Shown here: piece by piece, positions 54,901 to 63,562 of the stretch
Layout of the letters: every line of letters starts with the position of its first letter
Position numbering within the stretch: position 1 is the stretch's first letter
Program-made: the position numbers and the translations under genes
The notes under the pieces: generated by a model
Database searches by the model: none
The model's input: the letters and a program-made list of their open reading frames with translations, nothing else
What the model was told of the DNA's origin: nothing
Assembly (NCBI GenBank): GCA_016844945.1
Contig: JAERTJ010000142.1
Location: 93,237 to 157,236 of the forward strand
Source: Fidelibacterota bacterium
GTDB taxonomy: Bacteria > Fidelibacterota > UBA8477 > JABMPR01
DNA length: 64,000 nt
Reading direction: 5' to 3'

Positions 54901-57900
54901 AAGACAATCCATCGCCATCAGCATCTGATGATCCCGAACCGCTCAGGAATACATCAGTATTTTCCACGACACATGTTATTTCTTGATCATCACCAGCCAC
55001 TGCCATCGGGGCGGTGTTAACGACAGTCACCGTACGTTCGGCAATAGCCTGGTTACCAGACTCGTCTGTAGCTGTATAGACCAGGGTGTAATCTCCTGGG
55101 TTATCACCATCTACATTTCCTGAAACCACAACCGTTACATCTGAGTTACAGTTATCGGCTGTTGTATATCCACCATCAGTATAGCTATTATAGATATTTA
55201 TGCTAGCCGGGTTATCACCAAGCAATACGATGGTTGGGGCTTCTGTATCAGCAGGCACTGTTACTACCACATCATCACTATCTGTAACACCAGAGGCATC
55301 AGTTACTATGAGAGTATAGGTGTAGGATCCCGCTGGTAATGATGTCGTTGTAAAGCTGACTGCGTTACTTGCTTCTCCATCAACCGATACATTGTCAAGG
55401 AATAGACTGTTGGTATAATATGGATAGCTGCCATCAGAGGACAGAATGATTGTTGTAGAAGTTGATGTTGCTGTAAATTCTGTTGAATGGGAACCTGTAG
55501 CCGAGAAGGTTTGAGGCGCATTATCACCAAAGGTTACAACCAGCGATGGAGAACCGTTCACGATAATGTCAAAGCTGACCACATATTTTGTACCAACTTC
55601 AGTGCTAATAGTTTGTTCAACACGTCCTGGCGGTGCATAATCTCCTGTACCAACCAGGTCAAGAATCCAGCTTCCATCTGTTGCATTGCCCCATGCACCT
55701 CGGTCAATAGAGTTTCCTCCTGCACCTGTGACACCGGAGTGTGTCCAGCCAGTCATACCGTCTTCAAAGCTGCCATTGACTAACAAGTTGTTATGTTTTA
55801 TCCAGCTATATGTCAACGCACCATCATCGGTAGACCCTGAACCATCAAGGGTAAATGCAGGGTCACATTCAGCTGTCTGGTCTGATCCAGCATCTGCTAC
55901 AGGAGCTTCGTTGACGGGTGGTGTAACGTTATCAAAATCATCCAGGATTTCTTCTGGTGTAAAGGAGTGGTTATACAGTCGAACATCGTCTATGCAACCA
56001 ACCCAGTTTTCCAGTCCATCATTTCGACCACCAATCCGAAGTGGTGCAGCGTTATTCACATCACCTACAAAACCGGTTGGATCAAATACATAGGTCTGGG
56101 TTCCATCAACGGTAATGTATCCACCCGTTGGGTTATCACGGTCAATTGTAAATACAATATGATGCCATTGACTATCGGCAATATTGATGGGTGATATCCA
56201 GTTGAGGTAATTGTTTCCAGTATTGATCTGTGCTCCAACAAACCCATTGTTAATGGTATAAACGACATAACCTTTAAAACCATCATTGGGGTCTCGTTTA
56301 TCAAGCAGTGTTTCAATTCCATTGGCCTCTGTGAGTTTTGCCCACATGACGATTGCCAGATCACCGGTACCAATATTAAGAGAAGGTTTGTCTGGAATTT
56401 CCATCCAATTTGAACCTGTAAATTCAAAGCCCTGGCCGTCTGCACCAATGCAATAATTAACATCACCGCTTCCAGCCGGGGACACGTCATTATTATTTGG
56501 AGTTTCATCAAGCCCATTTCCTTCTGCTTTCCAATAAGCTACGAGAGGATCAGTTACAGAAACGACAACGTCGTCTGTATCTGTTTCTCCGTTGCCATCA
56601 TCCACCGTCAGGGTGAATGTATGCACACCATAGCCCAGAGTTGTTTGAACCGTGGCGACTTGAGAGACTACTGCTCCATTCAAAACCCAGCTATATGACA
56701 GGCTGTTTCCATCGGGATCACTGGAGCTACTCCCGTCTAATGAAACAATTTCACTTCCATCAATACTTTGTATGAATTGGTCCGCACCAGCATTCGCTGT
56801 TGGGGCTTCGTTAAGATCTACCGTTACATAAACTTCATCTGTGTCACTTAGTTCACCGTCTGAAACTGTTAAGGTAATGGCATGTGAACCTTCTGTAAGG
56901 ATAACTGTCGGATTAACACCCGTTGCTATCTCGGTACCATTTTCACTCCAGGTGTAAATTAAAAGGTTTTCATCGGGGTCGCTAGAGGCTGACCCATCCA
57001 GTACAACAGAGGCATTGGTCGTGGCTTGATCTGGACCAGCATCTGCCGTAGGGGCATTGTTAAGTGCTGCTGCCTCACCTGGAGTCAGAACAGCTTCTGT
57101 TATATCTTCACAGGACGTCATGGTGACATCAATACGATAGTTAAAACCGACAATACCACCCCAGTCCACCATAAGCAGACGGATTTCATTCACACCGGGA
57201 TGAAGTGCTGACGATACCACTGCATCTGCAGGAGTTATCGTTCCGCCACCATCAACACTGTCTATAAAGGTGTTGTTAATCCACATGACCGCACGGTTAT
57301 CTGCCTTAAGCTGGAAAACCATAGATGGATCTGAAAAATCTTCAGGAACCTCAAAACGGATGCGGTAAGGTGTTCTTGTGTTTAACCCAACAGTATTGTC
57401 TGGGCTATAATTCACCCAGGAGTTGGTTCCAGCAATTAATCCCCAGGGATGACCACCTGAAAGATAGGCAGGTTGCCACTCTGTAAAACCTGCAGGGAGG
57501 GATTGGCTGTATGGATCGATATCACCGACACTTCCATTGGCTCCCAGAATCGTGAATGTCTGTTCTTCACCGACGCTACATGTCTCCACCGTTTGTCCGT
57601 TCAGAACGATGGTTGCTGACTGCAAATTATTGCCAGATGGGCAGTCATCAACCTGGGTCACAACAACACGATTTTGACCGGTTGTGATATAGCTAGCCAG
57701 GTCAGCTGTTCCGCCACCACTCAGTGTAAAATAGCTACCTGAAACAACGACTCCACTGGGATAGTCATTATTGAAAATTGTTATTCTACCACCATCATCA
57801 ATAGCTGAAAATACAATATTGAATTGTGTAACATTTGTGTTTGTCGGCACATTTACAAAGGTCTGAAAGTAAGTATAATCGACTGATGAAAGACAGTTAC

Positions 57901-58210
57901 CGGGAAGAATGGATGTTTCGGAGAACCCAATTGTTTCCCCATTAGGAGCGGGACCCCAGCCAGCATTGCTTACATCCGGAATATTGGCATTGGCATAAGC
58001 ACCTGTAGATTCAACATACTCGGTGCCATTCCAATTGCCTGGATATCCATGGGATGGAAGTGAAAAATTAAGATAAGACCAACCACCACCCCGGTTCATT
58101 TCCCAGGATGTTCGGTTGATACCCTGAGACATTAATATCCCTGGAATCAGTGTTAACATCAAAACCAAAACGCTTTTGATGTTCTGAATTGATTGTGTTC
58201 TATTATACAT
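51977..58210 (-). CDS. 2077-aa secreted protein: PKD, LamG, repeated Ig-like, Asp-rich and beta-helix regions, sorting domain
   Basis: Giant surface protein. Signal peptide ending about MSQG. Regions in order: N-terminal beta domains to about 380; two PKD domains (about 385-550); a LamG/concanavalin-like domain (about 552-757) containing SQWHHIVFTIDRD; a further PKD unit with a carbohydrate-module-like insert; then four alternating pairs of DUF5011/HYR-like (LLGDNPASxNIYxxY) and PKD modules to about 1500. Near 1697-1724 is an almost pure Asp/Glu stretch with His. Strand-rich repeats (KKDVEIFSGNILV, KRDVSIESDVYANEL, LKKEVVFTGAILADEIK) look like a beta-helix. The end is a type IX-like sorting domain SNYPNPFNPSTTI ... 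KRMLYLK. Likely adhesive or glycan-binding. GAGGGAG precedes the start. The gene follows its putative regulator. Confidence 0.9.
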   Translation of the reverse strand: MYNRTQSIQNIKSVLVLMLTLIPGILMSQGINRTSWEMNRGGGWSYLNFSLPSHGYPGNWNGTEYVESTGAYANANIPDVSNAGWGPAPNGETIGFSETSILPGNCLSSVDYTYFQTFVNVPTNTNVTQFNIVFSAIDDGGRITIFNNDYPSGVVVSGSYFTLSGGGTADLASYITTGQNRVVVTQVDDCPSGNNLQSATIVLNGQTVETCSVGEEQTFTILGANGSVGDIDPYSQSLPAGFTEWQPAYLSGGHPWGLIAGTNSWVNYSPDNTVGLNTRTPYRIRFEVPEDFSDPSMVFQLKADNRAVMWINNTFIDSVDGGGTITPADAVVSSALHPGVNEIRLLMVDWGGIVGFNYRIDVTMTSCEDITEAVLTPGEAAALNNAPTADAGPDQATTNASVVLDGSASSDPDENLLIYTWSENGTEIATGVNPTVILTEGSHAITLTVSDGELSDTDEVYVTVDLNEAPTANAGADQFIQSIDGSEIVSLDGSSSSDPDGNSLSYSWVLNGAVVSQVATVQTTLGYGVHTFTLTVDDGNGETDTDDVVVSVTDPLVAYWKAEGNGLDETPNNNDVSPAGSGDVNYCIGADGQGFEFTGSNWMEIPDKPSLNIGTGDLAIVMWAKLTEANGIETLLDKRDPNDGFKGYVVYTINNGFVGAQINTGNNYLNWISPINIADSQWHHIVFTIDRDNPTGGYITVDGTQTYVFDPTGFVGDVNNAAPLRIGGRNDGLENWVGCIDDVRLYNHSFTPEEILDDFDNVTPPVNEAPVADAGSDQTAECDPAFTLDGSGSTDDGALTYSWIKHNNLLVNGSFEDGMTGWTHSGVTGAGGNSIDRGAWGNATDGSWILDLVGTGDYAPPGRVEQTISTEVGTKYVVSFDIIVNGSPSLVVTFGDNAPQTFSATGSHSTEFTATSTSTTIILSSDGSYPYYTNSLFLDNVSVDGEASNAVSFTTTSLPAGSYTYTLIVTDASGVTDSDDVVVTVPADTEAPTIVLLGDNPASINIYNSYTDGGYTTADNCNSDVTVVVSGNVDGDNPGDYTLVYTATDESGNQAIAERTVTVVNTAPMAVAGDDQEITCVVENTDVFLSGSGSSDADGDGLSYSWTLNDAVVGSEESLNINLSAAGNGTHVLTLTVSDGFDSDSDEVVVTVVADTEPPVLTLLGDNPASVNIHNAFDDLGYEASDACNGDVTVTVDGSVDPEVPGDHTITYTATDAAGNTTTLSRVVTVINAAPVAVAGDDQTIDCAPGSADVTLNGSASSDADGDGLTYSWSLNDVVVGTEATLTKNIPAGTAIFTLTVSDGIDSHSDDVSVTVVADVEPPTLTLLGASPATLNIHIPFADDGYEASDLCVGDVTVVVEGTVDHEVPGDYTITYKATDVAGNETIVNRVVTVVNAAPVADAGEAQNIPCVVGSTDVILDGTGSSDADGDALTYSWTLGGSPVGSGAVVTTSLTEGEYTFTLTVSDGIDASSSEITVTVVNDNEAPIITLLGDNPMDLGLYLDYDEPGYEAEDLCGSDFTVEVTGTVDISTPGSYTITYTATDAGNNVSTEERVVEVFNTAPEVVNAVDGIELSYGDDFLSAYIDLSTVFEDIDIDDVLTYSFSHSNSDVVDVELSGSILTFEAVDLGESSVEITAVDPWNAEASQTFTALVNVTADLAGALLFAHSDIDIKKDVEIFSGNILVNESSSHGRGNHNDDEDDDDDGDDDDEDDDDEDDDDDHRHNSRCGHNGSRGNGHGNSQGRGNGHYEIRIDKDTHVAPGYILMADRIQLKRDVSIESDVYANELDNRGDITGDIFGDVMTPLFTTLPPFKSAPAGSQDIRVNKNQTLVLEPGDYGRIYVKDRGTLILTGGVYNIEKLEAKKYSHIGFETATEVRVEEKIKIAKRSYVGPADGSYITAANIIFYIAEDHHDAARLEEDVHFFGTIYAQNSDVDLKKEVVFTGAILADEIKVSKDADLTVDSYFSTGGGSLGKGSGSAWVVPVMEVEVPEVSALASNYPNPFNPSTTIDFALSQAGQVSLKVYDIRGAEVAVLANGFREAGHYTVHFTPENMSSGTYLYVIDSGSFREVKRMLYLK
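53039..53129 (-). repeat. GAT/GAC-rich tract coding for poly-Asp
   Basis: About 90 bases of near-repeated GAT, GAC and GAA codons inside the giant gene, encoding 29 residues mainly Asp and Glu. Such a tract is prone to slippage in multiples of three and could vary in length between strains. Confidence 0.75.
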
Positions 58211-58252
58211 GACTTCTCCCTCTTGTTATGAATAGTGAGTAATTCTGTCACC

Positions 58253-58279
58253 ATTATAGGTAAAGAGGTAGCCTGTCAA
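58253..58279 (-). promoter_or_regulatory. promoter of the giant surface protein gene
   Basis: TTGACA (58279-58274) and TATAAT (58258-58253). The spacer is 15 bases to TATAAT, or 17 if TAATGG is used. It ends about 43 bases before the start codon. Confidence 0.7.
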
Positions 58280-58297
58280 CAGTTTATGAGGGGTAAA

Positions 58298-58336
58298 TGT
58301 CGCGTTTGTGACCCCCTATTGTCGCATTTGTGACCC
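58298..58336 (+). promoter_or_regulatory. tandem operator upstream of the giant protein gene
   Basis: Two direct copies, TGTCGCGTTTGTGACCCC (58298) and TGTCGCATTTGTGACCCA (58320), 22 bases apart, about two helix turns, 18 bases upstream of the -35 box. Layout and orientation match the pair at 51856-51894. Such spacing fits tandem binding by an AraC-type regulator. Confidence 0.75.
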
Positions 58337-58421
58337 AAAAGTGCCCGTTTTTCCAAATTATACTATTTGGGGTAGTGAAAATTTTTTACTGAGATCTGAG
58401 TATTTATTGGGTCGTTTTAGA

Positions 58422-61400
58422 CTAGGGGTGAAGTATATCGGCTGGTGACTGGTTGAACTGGTTTTTAAAGAGACGGGAGAAATATTTTACGTTTTTAAAC
58501 CCGACTGCGAAGGAAACTTCTGCTACCGTGGCATAGGAGCCTTCCATTAAATACATTTTTGCTTTGAGTAATCGTGTTTGCCGAATTAGATCAGCAGGAG
58601 ATTGGCCAGTAAGCTCCTTCAGGCGTCGTTCCAGTTGACGTTTACTTAAAAACATTTCTTTTGCCAATACATCTACGGTAAGATCTGAGTGATCAATATT
58701 TTCTTCAATGACGCCTTTCAGTTTGACATAAAAGCGATCATTGATTTTTGATATTTGGGTTTCAGGGAGGGTAAAATCGAAGCCTTCCTTTTTAAAGCTA
58801 CTGATTAATTGATTTCTCTGGGAAATAATATTTTCAATTCTGACTTTCAGTTCCTCAAGCTTAAATGGTTTGCTGATAAAATCGTTGGCAGCTGCCTTAT
58901 AGGCGACCACCCTGTCATCAGAGGAGGTTTGCCCGGTAAGGATAATCACAGGAATATTCATGAGAGATTTGTTGCTGCGGATGTCTTTTAACATATCAAG
59001 ACCACTCTTGTGTGGCATGTGAATATCAGCAATAATGAGGTCGGGGTGTTCATCGACTGCCATTGAAAACCCCTCCTGACCATCTTCAGCAATGATTACC
59101 TGATACTCTTCTCCTAACCCCTCATATAAAAAGCTGCGCATGGACTCTTCGTCTTCAACCACAAGTATTTTTACCTGGGTGGGGTCTATGACTGCACGGG
59201 TGTTCTGGCTTAACAGTTCCTCAGGGTGAAAATCATCTTCCATAATTTCATCACCTGCCAGGTGGTCTGTTCCCTTGGGAATCATAAACTCAAATCTTGT
59301 TTTTCCCCCTTCAATACTTTCCACAGAGATCGTTCCACCATGAAGTTCAACAAGCTCTTTGACCAATGCTAACCCAATTCCCGTTCCGGCTTTTTCTTCA
59401 CTATCTGTTGCATCAATTTCATACAAACGATCAAAGAGATTAGGTAGGGCAGATTCAGGTATACCAATCCCCTGGTTGTCCACACCGATGACTGCAAACT
59501 GACCTGTTCCGCGTTCATCCTGTCTTTGGTCATCTATTAACTCTACATTGATGGTGGACCCCTTGTCACTGTATTTGATGGCATTACTCAATAGGTTGAT
59601 TAAGATTTGTTCAAACTTATTCTTGTCCAGATAGACCTCAACATCCAGACCATTATCGATAAACGCAATATTCAATCCTGCAACCTGGCATTGGTCAGAA
59701 TAATCATTTACAATTCGACTTAGAAGCGATGAAAGTTTTTCTTTTTTTGTCTGGAGCTTAATTTTCCCAGAAGTAAACCCTGCAAGACTAAACAGCTGAT
59801 CGCTGAGTTCGTTTACCCTGTAAAGGCTGGATTGTGCTGCCTTGAGACTTTTTTGTGCTTTAGCACTGAGAGATCCTTTGGTGGATTGATTAAGGTTTTC
59901 AAACTGTCCTTCCAGAAGCGTCAGGGGAGTTCTGAGTTCATAGGACACATTTGAAATAAGTCGAGATTTCATTTCATCTATTTCATTGAGCTTATATGCT
60001 TCCTGTTTCTTCTTTTTTAACTCTTCTTTGAGTCTGATTTTTTTTATTTCGTTCTGTCGCATCAAAAGGAGCAAAAGTACAGCAAATGCCACATAAGTCG
60101 CGCGTGCCCATAATGAATCCCACGGAGCGGGTTTTATTTTGATCATCAATCGTTTCATTTCACCAAAGTAATCTGAAGTTGATTGGGCTGCCTGAACCAG
60201 CAATTCCTGTGACCCGGCAGACAGGTCGGTATAGGTTGCACTATGACTTCCAGGTTCTGTATATACCCAGGAATCATCAACACCGGGTATCATATACCTA
60301 TATCTGGTATTTGTAGGAGAGAGGAAGTTCATCCCTGAAAATTCAAATGAAATCAACCTCTCCTTATGGGTAAGTGATAATTCTGACATTGAGTTAAGAT
60401 CAAGAGGAAGCAGTGGACTCCCAACAGCAACGCTCCGGTTTAATACTTTAAAATCTGTGAAAATCACCTGTAGTCTCAGGGAGCGAGTGATGACAGCTTC
60501 AGGGTAAAATGCGTTTAATCCATTAATTCCCCCAAAAAACATTTCGCCCGACTCGCTTTTGTGAAATGCTGATGTGTTGAATTCCAGACTTTGCAAGCCA
60601 TGCTCAATTCCAAAGGTTTTAAACCTATTATCAGACTCATTAAATAGAGATATACCCTTATTTGTACTTAGCCATAATCTTCCCTGTCCATCTTCTAAAA
60701 TACCGTAAACGGTATTATCGCTAAGGCCATCGTTTTCGCTGTAGTGATAAAATTTGTTCTGGGTTGTATCTAGTTTATTAAGTCCTCCCCCGTTTGTACC
60801 AACCCATAAAAAGCCTTTTTGGTCAACATGTAAAGATTTAATTCTATTATTACTTATAGAATTTTTATCCGCCACACTATGTATATAATGGGATAATAAA
60901 TTGTTATTGCTATCTAATGCGTATAGTCCAGCGGAACCTGTACCAACATATAAGAGTCCCTCTTTATTTTGGGTTATAGCGATGATATCTTCAGCATCAA
61001 GCGCATGCAATCCTCTATCACCCATATTCACTTTGAGCGGAGTATGGGTATCCTTACCGGGATTTTTTAATTGATATAACCCAGCCCCTGTACCAAAATA
61101 TATAGAAGCATCTGCAGCTTGATATATTTCAAAAATATGGTCGGCACCTTCTTTATCCTGGTGATCAATTGGAACTCGAACAAAATTATCTTTTATGGCA
61201 TCCAGGTAAAAGAGTCCACCCCCTTCTGTTCCTACCCAGAGTCTACCATAGCTGTCTTTTAGTAATGAGTATATATTGTTGTTGGTGAGTCCTTCAGGAT
61301 TATAGCCATAGTGAGCAATCCCTTCTCTACCTTTTATAAAACAATTCAAACCATTATATCCACCAACCCATAGTTTTTCATCGTCAGTGAGTATTGACCG

Positions 61401-62516
61401 AATGCTAGGACCGCTTAGATAATCAATATTATCTGGTTGATAACCGTAATATTTGAAGGGTGCCTGTGTATCAAAAAACTGGATACCATCGCCACGGGTG
61501 GCTATCCACAAGATACCATCTTGTCCTAGATGAATATCAAGAATGCCTGAATCTACTGACCCATAGTCATCTTGATTACCTGGTAAGTATGTATTTATGG
61601 CACCTGATAACGTGTTGTAGTAAAAGAGACCGTCATCTATGGTACCGACCCATAGATTATTATTTTTGTCACGTACAAGCGCACTGACTTCAAGGGGTTC
61701 GATTAAAGCAGGTAATGGGATTTTAAGCAGGGATTGATCCAGGGTATTATATTTCAAGAATCCTTCCCGACTACCGATCCATATCTCATTCTCAGCACCA
61801 GGTAGAAGTGTGTAGATGCGTTCCTTTTTCAGTTGGCTTTGGGGCAGGTGTTGTCTGAACGCATTGTCCAAAACCTGGAACAAGCCTTGATCTTCCGTGC
61901 CTACCCATAGTGTGGAATCATCTTTTGTTGAAACACATCTGATCTGTTTATTCTGTTTTGAATATGGGTGAGCTATCGTGTGGTCTTCTGAAAGGTCAAT
62001 TTTGAAAAGACCTTCCCATGTTGCGATCCAGAGATTTTCCTGGTTATCAATCGACATATCCCATACTTGTTTGCTCTGGTGTTGCCTATCACCCGTGTTT
62101 AGCAGAGATATTCTTTGGAATGAATCTGTTTTTAGATCCAGGACATTCAGCCCGCCTGCATCAGTACCAATCCATAATCGCTCATCGTTATCTTCTATAA
62201 TGGTTCTTATAAAATTATCACTAATCGTATTTTCGCCATCTGGATCATATTTATAAATTTTTATTTCATGTCCATCATAGCGGTTGAGACCATCAGATGT
62301 ACCAAACCATACAAACCCACGTGAGTCCTGATAAATCGTATTTACATGGGACTGTGATAATCCTTCTTTTATGGTTATCCGCTGAAGCATGATACTGGAT
62401 GTTTGAGACATGGCGATATTAGCCATGGTTATCAAAATAAGGACTGTGGTAATCAGATTTCTTTTATGTGTTCGGTTCGTCACCCTTAAAAGTACTCTAT
62501 TCAAATTTTTATGCAC
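58422..62516 (-). CDS. hybrid two-component regulator (Reg_prop propeller, Y_Y_Y, kinase, receiver, AraC HTH) with Tyr in place of the H-box His
   Basis: HTCS-type regulator, 1364 aa, with sensor and output in one chain. Periplasmic part: two-bladed sets of Reg_prop repeats (LWIGTDAGGLNVLD, LWVGTEGGGLFYL) to about 690, then a Y_Y_Y domain (about 715-800, YRYMIPGVDDSWVYTEPG). One membrane helix at about 806-822 and a coiled coil. HisKA region: NVSYELRTPLTLLEG, where the usual SHELRTP is SYELRTP; codon TAT, Tyr859. The ATPase boxes are intact (LINLLSNAIKYSDKG, DNQGIGIP, GTGIGLALVK). The receiver has Asp1164 (LIIADIHMP) and Lys in FISKPF. The C-terminal AraC HTH has ELTGQSPADLIRQTRL and AVGFKNVKYFSRLFKNQF. 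The loss of the phospho-accepting His is odd. It sits upstream of the giant gene, on the same strand. Confidence 0.93.
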   Translation of the reverse strand: MHKNLNRVLLRVTNRTHKRNLITTVLILITMANIAMSQTSSIMLQRITIKEGLSQSHVNTIYQDSRGFVWFGTSDGLNRYDGHEIKIYKYDPDGENTISDNFIRTIIEDNDERLWIGTDAGGLNVLDLKTDSFQRISLLNTGDRQHQSKQVWDMSIDNQENLWIATWEGLFKIDLSEDHTIAHPYSKQNKQIRCVSTKDDSTLWVGTEDQGLFQVLDNAFRQHLPQSQLKKERIYTLLPGAENEIWIGSREGFLKYNTLDQSLLKIPLPALIEPLEVSALVRDKNNNLWVGTIDDGLFYYNTLSGAINTYLPGNQDDYGSVDSGILDIHLGQDGILWIATRGDGIQFFDTQAPFKYYGYQPDNIDYLSGPSIRSILTDDEKLWVGGYNGLNCFIKGREGIAHYGYNPEGLTNNNIYSLLKDSYGRLWVGTEGGGLFYLDAIKDNFVRVPIDHQDKEGADHIFEIYQAADASIYFGTGAGLYQLKNPGKDTHTPLKVNMGDRGLHALDAEDIIAITQNKEGLLYVGTGSAGLYALDSNNNLLSHYIHSVADKNSISNNRIKSLHVDQKGFLWVGTNGGGLNKLDTTQNKFYHYSENDGLSDNTVYGILEDGQGRLWLSTNKGISLFNESDNRFKTFGIEHGLQSLEFNTSAFHKSESGEMFFGGINGLNAFYPEAVITRSLRLQVIFTDFKVLNRSVAVGSPLLPLDLNSMSELSLTHKERLISFEFSGMNFLSPTNTRYRYMIPGVDDSWVYTEPGSHSATYTDLSAGSQELLVQAAQSTSDYFGEMKRLMIKIKPAPWDSLWARATYVAFAVLLLLLMRQNEIKKIRLKEELKKKKQEAYKLNEIDEMKSRLISNVSYELRTPLTLLEGQFENLNQSTKGSLSAKAQKSLKAAQSSLYRVNELSDQLFSLAGFTSGKIKLQTKKEKLSSLLSRIVNDYSDQCQVAGLNIAFIDNGLDVEVYLDKNKFEQILINLLSNAIKYSDKGSTINVELIDDQRQDERGTGQFAVIGVDNQGIGIPESALPNLFDRLYEIDATDSEEKAGTGIGLALVKELVELHGGTISVESIEGGKTRFEFMIPKGTDHLAGDEIMEDDFHPEELLSQNTRAVIDPTQVKILVVEDEESMRSFLYEGLGEEYQVIIAEDGQEGFSMAVDEHPDLIIADIHMPHKSGLDMLKDIRSNKSLMNIPVIILTGQTSSDDRVVAYKAAANDFISKPFKLEELKVRIENIISQRNQLISSFKKEGFDFTLPETQISKINDRFYVKLKGVIEENIDHSDLTVDVLAKEMFLSKRQLERRLKELTGQSPADLIRQTRLLKAKMYLMEGSYATVAEVSFAVGFKNVKYFSRLFKNQFNQSPADILHP

Positions 62517-62537
62517 ATTTAAATTGATAGGTCTCCT

Positions 62538-62837
62538 CTATTTTATTTTTTTGAGGACAGAGTCAATTTTATTTTCCATTTGTTGTTTTTTATCGGTTCT
62601 CGTTCCGAGTTGGATAGTTGTAAAAATTCGTTGGGGTCCCATGTCATGGATTTTGATCTGGCATTGCTTTATTGCGCTAAAGACTTCATCCCAATCACCT
62701 TCTATATTTGTCCCGTTAGCATGAAGTGTATAGTTAACATTTAAAGTTTTAAGTTCTTCAATACATGCTGCGACATATTTTGAAATAGATATATCCTTAC
62801 CCACGGGCACCAATGTGAATGTTGCTATAGTATACAT
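62538..62837 (-). CDS. MTH1187/YkoF-like thiamine-binding family protein
   Basis: 99-aa ferredoxin-fold protein: ATFTLVPVGKDISISKYVAA at the start, then YTLHANGTNIEGDWDEVFSAI and a charged C-terminus with KKIK. It matches the MTH1187/DUF77 family, some of whose members bind thiamine or pyrimidine; role uncertain. AAGGAGG is six bases before the ATG. It precedes the hybrid regulator by 21 bases on the same strand, so the two are probably cotranscribed. Confidence 0.85.
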   Translation of the reverse strand: MYTIATFTLVPVGKDISISKYVAACIEELKTLNVNYTLHANGTNIEGDWDEVFSAIKQCQIKIHDMGPQRIFTTIQLGTRTDKKQQMENKIDSVLKKIK

Positions 62838-63106
62838 ATAGACCTCCTTAAAATCATACGGCGAGGTTTAAGACAGTCTTGATTTCTTGTTCACACAAAA
62901 AATGAATTCTTCGTATTTTTCGTCTCCTGTGCTGGATTTATCACAATATATAATTCCTATATAGTATGTTTGTGTGCATATACCTGCGCATTGAACAGAT
63001 CACAGATTTTTCACCTCAGAAATTCACTCATTGTACCAGCATTCCAATGAGTTGTTTTTTTCTTTTTTTAAGCTTTCCGTCGTGGATGAGTTTCGAGCGC
63101 GTGTTA

Positions 63107-63562
63107 CTATATCAACTGTTCAAACAGATAGTAATTTGTCTGATGCATTCCCAGGGATGTATATACATTTTGAGCGATTTCATTATCGTTATCAACATAC
63201 AAACGTAACCCTACTGCCGTGTTATCTTTTTTAACTAAGTTATAGATATGTGTATACATTTGTTTAAACAAGTTTTGCTTTCGATATTCTGGATCTACGT
63301 ATACACTTTGAATCCACCAAAATAGTCCGTTTCTCCAATCACTCCACTCATAAGTGATCATGAGACTCGCTCTTACTCGATGGTCTACTTCCAGGACAAG
63401 ATAGAATCCTTTTTGGGGATCATTTAAAAGTGACTGAACCCCATGTGTAAGAGTCTCTCTGTCCAGAATCAGCCCTTCAGTCTCTTTAGCCATAGCTGCA
63501 TTAAAATTTACCAGGGTTGGTATATCAACAGCCTGGCCTGTTCTTATTTGGATATCAGACAT
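63107..63562 (-). CDS. GNAT-family N-acetyltransferase
   Basis: 151-aa acetyltransferase with the CoA motif VYVDPEYRKQNLFKQMYTHI. The usual RxxGxG/A is RKQNLF here, so the P-loop is degenerate. A helix QNVYTSLGM is near the end. Substrate unknown. Its start at 63562 overlaps the PhoU-domain gene by eight bases. Confidence 0.8.
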   Translation of the reverse strand: MSDIQIRTGQAVDIPTLVNFNAAMAKETEGLILDRETLTHGVQSLLNDPQKGFYLVLEVDHRVRASLMITYEWSDWRNGLFWWIQSVYVDPEYRKQNLFKQMYTHIYNLVKKDNTAVGLRLYVDNDNEIAQNVYTSLGMHQTNYYLFEQLI

